DNA of 64,000 nt from Streptomyces sp. SLBN-31 (GTDB lineage: Bacteria; Actinomycetota; Actinomycetes; Streptomycetales; Streptomycetaceae): NCBI RefSeq assembly GCF_006715395.1, contig NZ_VFNC01000001.1, positions 2,914,001-2,978,000 of the forward strand, read 5' to 3'. A model generated the notes under the pieces. It saw only the letters and a list, made by a program, of their open reading frames with translations, did no database searches and was not told the origin of the DNA. Made by a program: the position numbers and the translations under genes. Shown in pieces: positions 1-9,075 of the stretch (position 1 is its first letter; each line of letters begins with the position of its first letter).

Positions 1-188
1 CCGGAGCCGGGAACATCACCGCCGAGGCCCGGGCCCACCGTGCCGTACTGGGCGAGGCGATGGGCGCCGCCGGGCTGGTCAACTACCCGACCGAGTGGTG
101 GCACTGGTCGTACGGCGACCGCTACTGGGCCCTGGCGACGGGAGCACCCGCCGCCCTGTACGGACCCCGGGATTCGGTCCGCGGCTAG
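1..188 (+). CDS. D-alanyl-D-alanine dipeptidase (VanX-like), 3' end only
   Basis: Only the last 61 codons lie in the window, in frame from base 3. The visible end contains E-W-W-H-W followed by S-Y-G-D-R-Y-W-A, the zinc-site motif of the M15D dipeptidases, where the Glu is the catalytic base and the His a zinc ligand. These enzymes split D-Ala-D-Ala and either recycle cell-wall peptides or contribute to glycopeptide resistance. Nothing visible separates the two roles, and no vanH/vanA partners lie on this side. Its TAG overlaps the opposite-strand stop of the next gene in a shared CTAG (185-188). Confidence 0.85.
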   Translation, partial: GAGNITAEARAHRAVLGEAMGAAGLVNYPTEWWHWSYGDRYWALATGAPAALYGPRDSVRG

Positions 189-1144
189 CCCGCGAAGGCG
201 TTCACGCCCGTCAGTTGTGCTGACAGGTCCCACAGGCGGGACGCCTGCGCGGGGTCGGTCGCCCAGGGCTTGACGCCGGAGGTGGCGTCGCCCGTGGCGG
301 GTTCGGCGATGTCGCAGTCCTCCAGGTAGACGCCGCCGAGACCGTCCAGCTGGGGTGAGGTCGCCGCCCAGACCTGGGTGGCCGCGCCCTGCTGGGGGGT
401 CTTGAAGCCCTCGGGGTTGAGGATGTTGCCGTCCGCGTCGATCCACCCGCGCTCCATCATCTCCTCCCGCGGGATGTGCCGCTGCAGCGGCGTGAGGATG
501 CCGCCGGGGTGGAGCGAGAAGGCGCGGACGCCCGAGTCGCGGCCGAGCCGGTCGAGGTGGACGGCGAACAAGACGTTGGCGGTCTTGGCCTGGCCGTAGG
601 CCTGCCACTTGTCGTAGCCCTGCTGCCAGTTGACGTCGTCCCAGCGGATGCCGGAGAAGTGGTGGGCGCGGGAGGAGACGGAGACGACCCGGGCGCCGCC
701 CGGCGCGATCGCCGGCCAGAGGCGGTTGACCAGGGCGAAGTGGCCGAGGTGGTTGGTCGCGAACTGCGCCTCCCAGCCGGGCCCCACGCGCGTCTCGGGG
801 CAGGCCATGATCCCGGCGTTGTCGATGACGATGTCGAGGACGCGGCTGGTGGCGAGGAACCGCTCGGCGAAGGACCGCACACTGTCCAGGTCGCCGAGGT
901 CCAGTTCGTCCACCTCGACGCCGTCGAGACCGGCGAGCGCCTCCTCGGCCGTCGCCCGGCGCCGGGCCGGGACGACCACCTGGGCGCCCGCCTCGGTGAG
1001 GGCGCGGGTCGTCTCCAGGCCGAGTCCGGAGTAGCCGCCGGTGACGAGGGCCAGCTTCCCGGTGAGGTCCAGGCCCCGCAGGACGTCGTCCGCGGTGCTG
1101 GTCGCGCCGAAGCCGGATCCGATCTTGTGCTGTGGAGTGCTCAT
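185..1144 (-). CDS. SDR-family oxidoreductase (retinol-dehydrogenase-like)
   Basis: The protein has 319 residues from the ATG at 1144, which fits the family; longer upstream starts would add a poor, low-complexity tail. The NAD(P)-binding glycine motif T-G-G-Y-S-G-L-G is at residues 35-42, followed by D-N-A-G-I-M and the active-site Y-G-Q-A-K (Y-x3-K). It resembles the WWOX/retinol dehydrogenase-like short-chain dehydrogenases common in Streptomyces. The substrate cannot be read. It lies downstream of the FUSC gene on the same strand, separated by about 245 bp with two inverted repeats. Confidence 0.85.
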   Translation of the reverse strand: MSTPQHKIGSGFGATSTADDVLRGLDLTGKLALVTGGYSGLGLETTRALTEAGAQVVVPARRRATAEEALAGLDGVEVDELDLGDLDSVRSFAERFLATSRVLDIVIDNAGIMACPETRVGPGWEAQFATNHLGHFALVNRLWPAIAPGGARVVSVSSRAHHFSGIRWDDVNWQQGYDKWQAYGQAKTANVLFAVHLDRLGRDSGVRAFSLHPGGILTPLQRHIPREEMMERGWIDADGNILNPEGFKTPQQGAATQVWAATSPQLDGLGGVYLEDCDIAEPATGDATSGVKPWATDPAQASRLWDLSAQLTGVNAFAG

Positions 1145-1209
1145 GCCGGGAACGCTACGGATTGGAGTGCTCTCGAAGTCAAGTGCGGCCGAGCCGCAGG
1201 AAGAGAGAA

Positions 1210-1242
1210 GCCCCGACCGGACGGGGGGATGCCGGTCGGGGC
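1210..1242 (-). terminator. hairpin, probable terminator of the FUSC operon
   Basis: A perfect 11-bp inverted repeat, GCCCCGACCGG and CCGGTCGGGGC, is separated by 11 nt and lies downstream of the FUSC gene on the minus strand. No U-tract follows, as is common in high-GC actinobacteria. Confidence 0.55.
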
Positions 1243-1288
1243 AGTCGAGGTGTGGGTGCGCACGGTGGTCGCCTCTCGGCGAAAGGCT

Positions 1289-1322
1289 CCACAGGGCTTC
1301 AGCCGAACGATCGTCCCTGTGG
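1289..1322. promoter_or_regulatory. inverted repeat CCACAGGG-CCCTGTGG
   Basis: Perfect 8-bp arms (1289-1296 and 1315-1322) sit about 150-180 bp upstream of the SDR start. The repeat could be a second hairpin or a regulator site; nothing nearby identifies a binding protein. Confidence 0.3.
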
Positions 1323-1388
1323 GCGGAAGGTGAGGCCCGGGGACACTGTCCCGTCCACACCCACGCCGTGTTCAACGGTCAACCACCC

Positions 1389-2651
1389 TCAGGTGTTCCG
1401 CTGTTCGGCCTCTTCGACGGTGATCTGGGTCACCTGCGCGGCGGCGGGAACGGAGTCCACCCACAGGTTCTCCGCCTGCAGCACCAGCGAGCCGAGCACG
1501 GTCGTCCGGTCCGCCCTGCCGGACGCCTGCTCCCGCAGTTCCTCCTGCAGCCGCCGGTGCAGGGCCTGCCGGGCCTCCTCACCCCGGCCGTCCGCCCCCT
1601 CGACCCCGCGAGCGTCGAGCAGCCGTACCCCCTCCGCGGCGCACGCCTCGGCGATCAGCTCCAGCAGCCGCGCGTACGTCCGCAGCACCCGCGCCTCCGG
1701 CAGGGCCGGCGTGCGCCCGTCCTCGGCCGCGACCACGAGGGTCCGCACCAGACTCCCCACATGCCCGGTGACCCTGCTGAAGCGCTCGTCCTCCGACTCC
1801 TCGGGCACCGCCGCGGGGACCCGGTGCAGGGCGCGCAACGGCCGGCTCGTCAGCCGCAGGCTCTCCCGGCTCCAGCGGCGCGCCGAGCGCAGCGCCTCCA
1901 GCCGGTGCTCCAGCCGCGCCGTGGCGTGCGACCAGCCGGCCGTGGTCCGCGCGTCCCAGCGCTCGTGCCGCAGGTCGTCCGCGACCGTCCGCAGCACGTC
2001 CCCGGCCTCCCGGGCGAGGGCCGCGAGGTTCTCCCGCACGTCCCGCAGGTGGATGGGCGGCAGGATGAGCGCGTTGACGGCCACCCCGATCACCGCGCCC
2101 AGCGCCGCCTGCCCCACCCGGTGCCCGACCGCGGTCGCGGTCACGGTGCCCGACGCCAGGGTGAACACCGCCGTGGTCGCCGCGTAGACCCCCTGGTCGC
2201 CGAAGCGCGACCAGTTCGACAACAGCATCAGCACCGGCAGGCACAGCGCGAGCGCGCCCAGCGTCGCCCCCGTCAGAGCCTGCGCCGCCGACGCGAACAG
2301 GGTGCCGACGCAGATCGCCGCCAGCTGCTGCGCCGCCTGCCGCAACGAGCTGTACACGGTGGCCTGCACCAGGAGCAGCGCCACCCAGGGCGCCATCAGT
2401 GCCATCGGGTCGTTCATCCCGTCGCTCGCCACGATCCAGGCGAGCAGCGCCGCCCCGGCCGCCTTGAGCGACTGCACGACCAGGTCCCGTTCCCGCCCCG
2501 GTGAACGCCAGGCCGCCCGCGCCGAGCGACCGGCCCTGACGGCCCCCCGCCGCCAGGCGTGTGCCGAGTGCGTGAACACCGCTTTCGTCCTGCTCATGCG
2601 CCTACGGGTGTCCAAGATCGCGGCCCCGGAGCGGGGGGAAAGCTGTGACAT
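1389..2651 (-). CDS. FUSC-family inner-membrane protein
   Basis: The 420-aa product has an N-terminal block of hydrophobic segments (roughly residues 65-215, several carrying G/A-rich helices and L-x-P turns) followed by a long charged, mostly helical C-terminal half rich in Arg and Glu. This is the FUSC (fusaric-acid-resistance/aromatic-acid exporter-like) layout. The ATG at 2651 lies 7 bp after the HAD gene stop and has no clear Shine-Dalgarno. An internal ATG at 2597 preceded by TAGG is a possible alternative (402 aa). It is probably cotranscribed with the upstream HAD gene. The transported substrate is unknown. Confidence 0.75.
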   Translation of the reverse strand: MSQLSPRSGAAILDTRRRMSRTKAVFTHSAHAWRRGAVRAGRSARAAWRSPGRERDLVVQSLKAAGAALLAWIVASDGMNDPMALMAPWVALLLVQATVYSSLRQAAQQLAAICVGTLFASAAQALTGATLGALALCLPVLMLLSNWSRFGDQGVYAATTAVFTLASGTVTATAVGHRVGQAALGAVIGVAVNALILPPIHLRDVRENLAALAREAGDVLRTVADDLRHERWDARTTAGWSHATARLEHRLEALRSARRWSRESLRLTSRPLRALHRVPAAVPEESEDERFSRVTGHVGSLVRTLVVAAEDGRTPALPEARVLRTYARLLELIAEACAAEGVRLLDARGVEGADGRGEEARQALHRRLQEELREQASGRADRTTVLGSLVLQAENLWVDSVPAAAQVTQITVEEAEQRNT

Positions 2652-2658
2652 GCCGCAC

Positions 2659-3315
2659 TCAGGCGAAGGGCCCTTCCTTCAACGAGGCCAGCAGATGCGC
2701 CGGATCGTCGTAGACCGTCTCGGCGCCCGCCTCCTCCAGGTCGCGGCGGGGGACGCCGCCGCACAGCACGCCCACGCAGCGCACCCCGGCCCGGCTGCCC
2801 GCGCGCATGTCCCACACGGTGTCGCCGACGAACACCGCCCGCTCGGGCGGGACTCCGGCCAGCTCCAGGGCGTGCTCGACCGGCTCGGGTGCCGGCTTGC
2901 CCTCGTCGACGTCGTCGGCGCTCGCGGTGGCGGTGATCACGTCGTCGGCCGAGATGGCACGGCGCAGCGCGGACAGCTCGGGGCCGCTCGCGGAGGTGGC
3001 CAGCACCACCTGCCAGCCGTCCCGGTCGAGGCGGCGCAGCAGCCGCCCGGCGTCCCGGAACGCGGGCAGCCGGTCGAAGTACTGGCCGTACAACGCCTTG
3101 TGCGCGGCGCTCAGTTCGGCGTCCTGGTCCTTGTCCCGCCGCTCGCCGAGCAGCCGGGCGACGAGGTCCTCCGAGCCCAGCCCGATGGAGCGGTGGATGG
3201 CGTGCATGGGGATGTCGTGCCCCGCCTGCCGGAAGGCTTCCCACCAGGTCACCACGTGCAGGTGGTTGGTGTCGGCGAGGGTTCCGTCGACGTCGAACAC
3301 GGCCGCCCGTTCCAT
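2659..3315 (-). CDS. HAD-superfamily hydrolase (phosphoglycolate-phosphatase-like)
   Basis: The product has 218 residues. The start is fixed by GAAGGAG six bases before the ATG at 3315. HAD motif I is F-D-V-D-G-T at residues 7-12 with both aspartates, motif II is a T-S-A-S stretch near residue 107, and the terminal motif is F-V-G-D-T-V-W-D. The helical cap between motifs I and II is of the beta-phosphoglucomutase/Gph (class C1) type. It is a predicted Mg-dependent phosphatase on a small phosphorylated metabolite. It sits between the PHP gene and the FUSC gene, same strand. Confidence 0.8.
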   Translation of the reverse strand: MERAAVFDVDGTLADTNHLHVVTWWEAFRQAGHDIPMHAIHRSIGLGSEDLVARLLGERRDKDQDAELSAAHKALYGQYFDRLPAFRDAGRLLRRLDRDGWQVVLATSASGPELSALRRAISADDVITATASADDVDEGKPAPEPVEHALELAGVPPERAVFVGDTVWDMRAGSRAGVRCVGVLCGGVPRRDLEEAGAETVYDDPAHLLASLKEGPFA

Positions 3316-3377
3316 GCGCGCTCCTTCTCCCCGGCCGCCCGGACCGGCAGTTTCATCACAGCCGCTCGGGTACCACG

Positions 3378-4418
3378 TCAGGTGCCCGGCACTCCTGTCG
3401 GCAGACTGCGTCGCCCCGCCCAGGCGAGCAGGTCCTCCCGCGACCACGTGTTCACCACGCGCTCGGCCGGCACCCCGCACTCCTCGGCCCGGGCGCAGCC
3501 GAGGATCTGCCAGTCCAGCTGGCCGGGGGCGTGCGCGTCGGTGTCGATGGAGAACAGCACGCCCGCCTCCACCGCCCGGCGCAGCAGCCGCCGCGGGGGG
3601 TCCAGCCGCTCGGGCCTGCTGTTGATCTCCAGAGCGGTGCCCGTCTCGGCCAGCGCGGCGAACACCTCGTCGGGCTCGAACTCCGACTCCGGCCGGCCCC
3701 GCCCGGTCACCAGCCGCCCGGTGCAGTGTCCCAGCACGTCGGAGTGCGGATCGCGGACGGCAGCCACCATGCGGCGGGTCATCGCGCGGGCGTCCATGCG
3801 CAGCTTGGAGTGCACCGACACCACGACCACGTCGAGCCGTTCGAGCAGCTCGGGCTCCTGGTCGAGCGAGCCGTCGTCGAGGATGTCGCACTCGATGCCG
3901 GTGAGCAGCCGGAACGGCGCCCAGCCGGCGTTCAGCTCCGCCACCACGTCCAGCTGCCGCCGCAGCCGCTCGGGGGACAGGCCGCGGGCCACGGTCAGCC
4001 TGGGGGAGTGGTCGGTCAGCACCGCCCACTCGTGGCCCAGCGCCGCCGCGGCCCGCCCCATCTCCTCGATGGGGCTGCCGCCGTCCGACCAGTCGGAGTG
4101 CAGATGGCAGTCGCCGCGCAGCAGCGCCCGCAGCCCCTCGCCGCGCCGCTCGCCACGGGGCGCCGCGGCCTCGCTCTCCAGTTTGCCCAGGTAGCCGGGG
4201 ACCTGCCCGGCCAGCGCCTCCCGCACCACCTGCGCCGTCTTGGGGCCGACCCCCTTGAGCGACTCCAGCGTCCCGGCGTCGGCCCGCTCACGTATCTCGC
4301 CCGCGGGCAGCGTCGCCAGGACCCGGGCCGCCGTACGAAAGGCGCGCACGCGGTACGTCGGCGCCAGGGACCGCTCCAGCAGGAAGGCGATCCGCTCCAG
4401 AGCCTCGACGGGATCCAT
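3378..4418 (-). CDS. PHP-domain metal-dependent phosphoesterase with helix-hairpin-helix N-terminus
   Basis: The product has 346 residues; GGAGGTGACC directly precedes the ATG at 4418. Residues 1-75 look like the DNA polymerase X N-terminal domain with an HhH motif (G-V-G-P-K-T, 56-61). The PHP domain begins with H-L-H-S-D-W-S at 105-111 and continues with further His/Asp ligands, including S-V-H-S-K and D-T-D-A-H-A near the C-terminus. There is no polymerase nucleotidyltransferase domain between the two parts, so this is a PolX-derived HhH-PHP protein rather than a full PolX. The family suggests a nuclease or phosphatase, possibly in DNA repair. The substrate is inferred only. Confidence 0.8.
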   Translation of the reverse strand: MDPVEALERIAFLLERSLAPTYRVRAFRTAARVLATLPAGEIRERADAGTLESLKGVGPKTAQVVREALAGQVPGYLGKLESEAAAPRGERRGEGLRALLRGDCHLHSDWSDGGSPIEEMGRAAAALGHEWAVLTDHSPRLTVARGLSPERLRRQLDVVAELNAGWAPFRLLTGIECDILDDGSLDQEPELLERLDVVVVSVHSKLRMDARAMTRRMVAAVRDPHSDVLGHCTGRLVTGRGRPESEFEPDEVFAALAETGTALEINSRPERLDPPRRLLRRAVEAGVLFSIDTDAHAPGQLDWQILGCARAEECGVPAERVVNTWSREDLLAWAGRRSLPTGVPGT

Positions 4419-4528
4419 GGTCACCTCCACGTCCAGGGTTCCCCAGCCGCGCCCGGGCCGCACTGTTTGCCGGGCCCGCCCACGGGTACTGCGAAGCCTC
4501 GCCCTTCAACATCACGAGGAGGTCGACG

Positions 4529-5332
4529 ATGTCCCCATCAGCTCCCGCCGGAGTGGCCGTGGTCACCGGTTCCGACTCCGGCATCGGCCGGGCCACCGCC
4601 GTCCGCCTCGCGCAGGCCGGCCTGGACGTCGGCATCACCTTCCACACCGACCACGAGGGCGCGGAGGAGACCGCCGCGGAGGTCCGTGCCCTCGGGCGGC
4701 GGGCCGAGGTCGCCCGACTGGACCTCACCGGTCTCCCCGAGGCCGCGGACACCGTGGACGAGCTCGCCGAGCGCCTCGGCCGCCTCGACGTCCTCGTCAA
4801 CAATGCCGGTACGGGCACCATGACGCCGTTCCTCGACCTGGAGCTCGACACCGTGCGCGAGGTCCTGGACGTCGATCTGATCGGCCCGTTCCTGTGCGGG
4901 CAGCGGGCGGCCCGGCACATGATCCGGCAGGGCGACGGCGGCCGGATCGTCAACGTGACGTCCGTGCACGAGCACCAGCCCAGGGTGGGTGCGGCGCCGT
5001 ACTGCGCGGCCAAGGGCGGCCTCGGGCTGCTCACCCAGGTCATGGCGCTGGAGCTCGCCGAGCACGGCATCACCGTCAACGCGGTCGCGCCGGGCGAGAT
5101 CGCCACTCCGATGACCGGCCAGGAGGACACCGACGTGCGCGCCGAGTCCCGTCCCGGCGTCCCGCTCGGCCGTCCGGGCGACGCCCGGGAGGTGGCCGCC
5201 GTGATCGCGTTCCTCGCCGGACCCGACGCCTCCTATGTCACCGGCGCGTCCTGGAGCGTGGACGGCGGGATGCTCCGCATGGGCCCGCAGGCCGGCTCGC
5301 ATCTGAAGAGCGACGACTGGCGGCGGCCCTGA
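4529..5332 (+). CDS. SDR-family NAD(P)-dependent oxidoreductase
   Basis: The product has 267 residues, starting at the ATG behind GAGGAGG. It shows T-G-S-D-S-G-I-G-R (cofactor loop, near residues 12-20), N-N-A-G, and a catalytic Tyr in P-Y-C-A-A-K, followed by the usual N-A-V-A-P-G-E-I-A-T-P-M block. It is a classical 3-oxoacyl-reductase/glucose-dehydrogenase-like SDR. It is divergent from the PHP gene, and its stop lies 10 bp before the topoisomerase start, so the two are probably cotranscribed. The substrate is not evident. Confidence 0.85.
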   Translation: MSPSAPAGVAVVTGSDSGIGRATAVRLAQAGLDVGITFHTDHEGAEETAAEVRALGRRAEVARLDLTGLPEAADTVDELAERLGRLDVLVNNAGTGTMTPFLDLELDTVREVLDVDLIGPFLCGQRAARHMIRQGDGGRIVNVTSVHEHQPRVGAAPYCAAKGGLGLLTQVMALELAEHGITVNAVAPGEIATPMTGQEDTDVRAESRPGVPLGRPGDAREVAAVIAFLAGPDASYVTGASWSVDGGMLRMGPQAGSHLKSDDWRRP

Positions 5333-5342
5333 ACCGACGGCC

Positions 5343-6353
5343 ATGAGACTGCGCACCAGCTCCTGCGAACGCCCCGGGTTCAGCCGCGTCCGCTGGGGCC
5401 GCGGCTTCCGCTACCGGGACCAGGACGGCCGGCCCCTCACGGACCCCCGGCACCTCGACCGCATCCGCGCCCTGGTCATCCCGCCCGCCTGGCGGGACGT
5501 GTGGATCTGCCCCTGGCCCAACGGGCACCTCCAGGCCGTCGGCACCGACGACGCCGGCCGCCGCCAGTACCTGTACCACGAGCTCTTCCGCGCCCAGCAG
5601 GAGCAGGCCAAGCACGAACACGTCCGGGAGGTGGCGCGTGCCCTGCCCGAGCTGCGGGCCAAGGTCGCCGCCCACCTCGCCGGACGCGGACTGTCCCGGC
5701 CGCGCGTCACTGCCTGCGCCGTGCGCTTGCTGGACCTCGGCTTCTTCCGCATCGGCAGCGACCGGCACACCCGCCAGAGCGAGACCTACGGTCTGACGAC
5801 GATGCTGCGCGAGCACGTGACCTGCCGCCGCGACGAGATCGCGTTCAGCTTCCCGGCGAAGGGCGGCACGGAGATCGTCCGGGCGCTCGTCGACGAGGAG
5901 GCCCACACCGCCGTACGCGCCCTGCTGCGCCGTCGGCGCGGCGGGGACCGGCTGCTGGTGTACTGGGAGCGCGGAGCCTGGCACGACCTGCACGGCGCCG
6001 ACCTCAACGAGACCATGCGCAGGCTGTCCGGGACGGAGATCACCGCCAAGGACTTCCGGACCTGGCACGCAACGGTCCTCGCCGCCGTCGCTCTCGCCGT
6101 CGGGACGGGGGAGGCCCGCGCCACCCCCACGGCCCGGCGCCGGCAGGTCGCCCGCGCCGTCCGCGAGGTGAGCCACTACTTGGGCAACACGCCGGCGGTG
6201 TGCCGGGCCTCCTACATCGACGCGCGGGTCCTCGAACTGTTCGAGGAGGGGCGGACCGTCGCCCCCGCGCTCACCCGGCTGGGCGAGCACGGGCACTTCG
6301 GGCCTCCCGCCACCCAGGGCGCCGTCGAGGCGGCCGTGCTGGAACTCCTTTAG
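5343..6353 (+). CDS. DNA topoisomerase IB (poxvirus type)
   Basis: This 336-aa protein is the size of bacterial and poxviral type IB enzymes. The N-terminal domain has the typical G-R-G-F-R-Y-R-D and I-P-P-A-W-x-D-V-W-I-C blocks. The catalytic half contains R-x-G-S-D-R-H, the K-E-F/K-D-F-R-T-W-H-A segment (here K-D-F-R-T-W-H-A), and the terminal L-G-N-T-P-A-V-C-R-A-S-Y, in which Tyr291 is the expected covalent nucleophile. It relaxes supercoils of both signs through a 3'-phosphotyrosine intermediate without ATP. It follows the SDR gene closely. Confidence 0.9.
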   Translation: MRLRTSSCERPGFSRVRWGRGFRYRDQDGRPLTDPRHLDRIRALVIPPAWRDVWICPWPNGHLQAVGTDDAGRRQYLYHELFRAQQEQAKHEHVREVARALPELRAKVAAHLAGRGLSRPRVTACAVRLLDLGFFRIGSDRHTRQSETYGLTTMLREHVTCRRDEIAFSFPAKGGTEIVRALVDEEAHTAVRALLRRRRGGDRLLVYWERGAWHDLHGADLNETMRRLSGTEITAKDFRTWHATVLAAVALAVGTGEARATPTARRRQVARAVREVSHYLGNTPAVCRASYIDARVLELFEEGRTVAPALTRLGEHGHFGPPATQGAVEAAVLELL

Positions 6354-6403
6354 GAGTGACGCGACCGAGCCAGGTGGGCCGGTTGCGTCCTACGCTGAAT
6401 TGC

Positions 6404-6640
6404 ATGACCGAACAAGCAGCTCCCTACATCGCGCACCCGCGGATCATGGTGCTCGGAGTACAGCCGGGCACGCCCCCGTTCCGGATCGTGGAGATCGACG
6501 GCGAAGTGGTCGGCGAGGCCAAGGGCATCATCGACGTCCTGGAGGCCGCGGCGGCGTTCGGCATCACGGTCCACGACATGGACGATCCGGACGTGGTGCG
6601 CTGGGTCGGCGGCGACAAGTTCACCTGGAGACCGCACTAG
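6404..6640 (+). CDS. conserved small hypothetical protein
   Basis: This 78-aa acidic protein is read from the ATG at 6404. The middle has alternating beta-like strands (F-R-I-V-E-I-D-G-E-V-V-G-E-A) and a helix (I-D-V-L-E-A-A-A-A-F-G), ending in K-F-T-W-R-P-H. It has no signal peptide, membrane segment or metal motif. Codon use matches the neighbours. I do not recognise a characterised family. It stands alone between topoisomerase IB and the convergent GH16 gene. Confidence 0.7.
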   Translation: MTEQAAPYIAHPRIMVLGVQPGTPPFRIVEIDGEVVGEAKGIIDVLEAAAAFGITVHDMDDPDVVRWVGGDKFTWRPH

Positions 6641-6655
6641 GTCCTGCCGAGCTGG

Positions 6656-7885
6656 TCAGCCGACCGTCCACTTCTGGTTGGCGCCGCCCGTGCAGGACCA
6701 GATCTGCAGGCGCGTGCCGTTGGCCGAGTTGTTGCCGGTGACGTCGAGACACTTGTTCGCCTGCGGATTGACGATGTCGTGGGCCCCGGTGACCGTCCAC
6801 TTCTGGTTCGGGCCGCCGGTGCAGTCCCACAGCTGGACGGTCGAGCCGTCCGCCGTGCCGTTGCCGGTGACGTCCAGGCACTTGCCCAGGGCGCGCAGTG
6901 TGCCGTCGGAGCCCACGGTCCACTGCTGGGCGGCGGTGCCGTTGCAGTCGTAGAGCTGGACGGGGGTGCCGTTGGCGGGGTTCGCGCCGGCGACGTCCAC
7001 GCACTTCCCGGCCAGTCCCCTGATCGCCGCGCCGGTGGCCGTGTCACCCGTGGTGACCGACACCGAGTCCACCACCAGCTGCTGCGGGAAGGCCGTGGAG
7101 CCGTCGGGGTCGCCCGGCCAGTAGCCGCCCACCGCGAGGTTGAGGATCAGGAAGAACGGCTTGTTGAACACCCAGGTCTTCCCGCCGAGGTCGGCGGGAG
7201 TGCGGCGCTGGTAGACGTTGCCGTCCACGGACCAGGTGATCGAGTCGGGCGCCCAGTCGACGGCGAAGGTGTGGAAGGCGTCGGCGAAGGCTTGGCCGCC
7301 CGGCAGGGTGTAGGCGGCGCCGATGCCGCCGGAACCGGAGTAGCCGGGGCCGTGGATGGTGCCGTGCACGGTGGAGGGCTCGAAGCCGACGTTCTCCATG
7401 ACGTCGATCTCGCCCGAGTCCGGCCAGTTGACCGGCGTGCCCAGCATCCAGAACGCGGGCCACATGCCCTGCCCGCGCGGGATCTTCATCCGGGCCTCGA
7501 CGTGCCCGTACTGGGCGGTGAACTTCCCCGAGGTGTTCAGCCGGGCCGAGGTGTACTGGCAGGTGCCGTACCAGCACTGGTAGTTGGCGGGGTTCTCGCG
7601 CCGGGCGGTGATCACCAGATGGCCCTGGCCGTCCAGTGCCGCGTTCTTGCTGCCCGAGGTGTAGTACTGCCGCTCGTGGTTGTTGACGTTGTCGCCGGTC
7701 TCGGTCTGCCACTTCGAGGAGTCGACGGCGGCCCCGGCGGGCCCGTCGAAGGTGTCCGAGAACGTCACCGCGGCGGCGGTGGCCCTGGACGTCTCCGCCT
7801 GCGCCGCACCGGTCGCCGCGGTTGCGACCAGGACGGCGGAGAGGGCGGCGAACAGACATCTGCGCAGCAGTCGTGGGGAGGCCAC
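6656..7885 (-). CDS. secreted GH16 endo-beta-1,3-glucanase with C-terminal ricin-type (CBM13) domain
   Basis: The product has 409 residues from the GTG at 7885 (GGAAGGAAG just upstream). A Sec-type signal with an Arg-Arg start and A-Q-A cleavage site occupies about residues 1-30. The GH16 domain spans roughly 40-275, with the catalytic G-E-I-D-V-M-E-N (two Glu, one Asp) and W-P-A-F-W-M-L strand. The last 125 residues form a beta-trefoil with three C-L-D-V-T-G-N ... Q-x-W repeats, a sugar-binding lectin fold. It is predicted to hydrolyse laminarin-like glucans of fungal walls. The gene is monocistronic; no CebR-type box is visible in front of it. Confidence 0.92.
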   Translation of the reverse strand: MASPRLLRRCLFAALSAVLVATAATGAAQAETSRATAAAVTFSDTFDGPAGAAVDSSKWQTETGDNVNNHERQYYTSGSKNAALDGQGHLVITARRENPANYQCWYGTCQYTSARLNTSGKFTAQYGHVEARMKIPRGQGMWPAFWMLGTPVNWPDSGEIDVMENVGFEPSTVHGTIHGPGYSGSGGIGAAYTLPGGQAFADAFHTFAVDWAPDSITWSVDGNVYQRRTPADLGGKTWVFNKPFFLILNLAVGGYWPGDPDGSTAFPQQLVVDSVSVTTGDTATGAAIRGLAGKCVDVAGANPANGTPVQLYDCNGTAAQQWTVGSDGTLRALGKCLDVTGNGTADGSTVQLWDCTGGPNQKWTVTGAHDIVNPQANKCLDVTGNNSANGTRLQIWSCTGGANQKWTVG

Positions 7886-8024
7886 GGCACTTCCTTCCGT
7901 ACGGCGGCCGGGCGCACACGTGCGCCCGGCCGGGGTGGGGGGTGAAGGCGTCGCCTCTTGATTTAAGAAGTGAGATAAGCCCGCCGTCAATACATTGGTA
8001 CGGACCGGAGTTCGGGGTTCCCGG

Positions 8025-8645
8025 TTACGCGCTCTTTGTCCGCTTGGCCGGCCGGGCGGGCACCCGCTCCCGGGCGTGCACCTTGCCCATCCGCCGCCCC
8101 AGCAGCAGCCAGCCGATCAGGGCGCCCGTGGTGTTGAGGATGACGTCGTCGATGTCGAAGGCGCGACCGTTGACCAGTGCTCCCTGGGCGAACTCCACGA
8201 GCAGCATCACCACGGCGGTCAGCAACAGGACGCGCAGCAGCCCGCGTGCCCGTGGCGCGACGACCGGCACGAGCACGCCGAACGGGACGCCCAGCAGAAT
8301 GTTGCCGCCGATCTGCTTCACGGTGTCCCGCAGCGCCGGCTGCTCCATGTAGGCCCGGATCGAGCGGCCCGGATGCAGGTTGGTGTGCACCAGCGAGGTC
8401 GAGGCGGGGGAAGGCTCCAGCGTCAGCTTGGCCAGCACGACCGCGAACGCCACCATGGCCGCGAACGCGCCCAGCATCGCCAGCACCCGGATCGGCCAGG
8501 GGAGCACGTGCCGCTCGCGCGGCTCCGGGCGGGGCGCGGGACGCGCCTTCGCCTTCTTGACGGACTGCGCACTCGTCTCCGGCTTCGCGGCCTTGGCGGT
8601 GCGCAGGCGTAAAGCGGACAGCGGGCGCACTGCTGCACGGGCCAT
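8025..8645 (-). CDS. VanZ-family membrane protein
   Basis: The product has 206 residues; GGAGG precedes the ATG at 8645. A charged Lys/Arg/Pro-rich cytoplasmic head (1-48) is followed by four predicted membrane helices and the family-typical G-G-N-I-L-L-G-V-P-F-G, V-E-F-A-Q and D-I-D-D-V-I-L-N-T-x-G segments. VanZ proteins are linked to teicoplanin tolerance, but in Streptomyces most are of unknown function. It is divergent from the antiporter operon across 247 bp in which I see no further gene. Confidence 0.85.
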   Translation of the reverse strand: MARAAVRPLSALRLRTAKAAKPETSAQSVKKAKARPAPRPEPRERHVLPWPIRVLAMLGAFAAMVAFAVVLAKLTLEPSPASTSLVHTNLHPGRSIRAYMEQPALRDTVKQIGGNILLGVPFGVLVPVVAPRARGLLRVLLLTAVVMLLVEFAQGALVNGRAFDIDDVILNTTGALIGWLLLGRRMGKVHARERVPARPAKRTKSA

Positions 8646-8892
8646 CAGGTCCTCCAGTCTTCAACTTGCCTGCGTTTCAAGGCGTTTACCCCCTCGCCGC
8701 CCGACGATGCCGCCGCATCCGCGGTCCGGGCCGGGCGCCCGCCCGGTTTCCCCTCCCGCTGTGGGGGCACTCCGGGCGATGAGCCGAGCGCGCCGCCACC
8801 AGCGGCACCCGTCGTGATGCTTGGATGCCGCGCAGGGACAGACCGGACATCTCGCCGGCACGGTGAGCGAGCGGAGCCCGAGGAGGTGGCGC

Positions 8893-9075
8893 ATGACCCC
8901 GCGGACGGCACTCCTCGCCCTGGCCGAACTGCTCGCCTGGTGGGTCGCGCTCGCCCTCCTGTGGCTGGTCCTCATCAGCACGGTGGACACCCTGGAACTC
9001 GCCGTCGGCGCCGGCTGTGCCGGCGTGGGCGCCCTCGCCGCGCGGGCCGCCCGGCGGGCGGTGACCGGATCGTGA
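8893..9075 (+). CDS. short MrpE-like antiporter subunit
   Basis: This 60-aa hydrophobic protein follows an excellent AGGAGG site. It has two membrane helices (residues 5-28 and 33-52) and resembles only the N-terminal membrane part of MrpE/MnhE, whose usual length is about 160 residues. Its position as first gene of a six-gene Mrp/Mbh-type operon supports the call. It overlaps the next start by GTGA. The assignment to MrpE rests on position and topology more than on residues. Confidence 0.6.
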   Translation: MTPRTALLALAELLAWWVALALLWLVLISTVDTLELAVGAGCAGVGALAARAARRAVTGS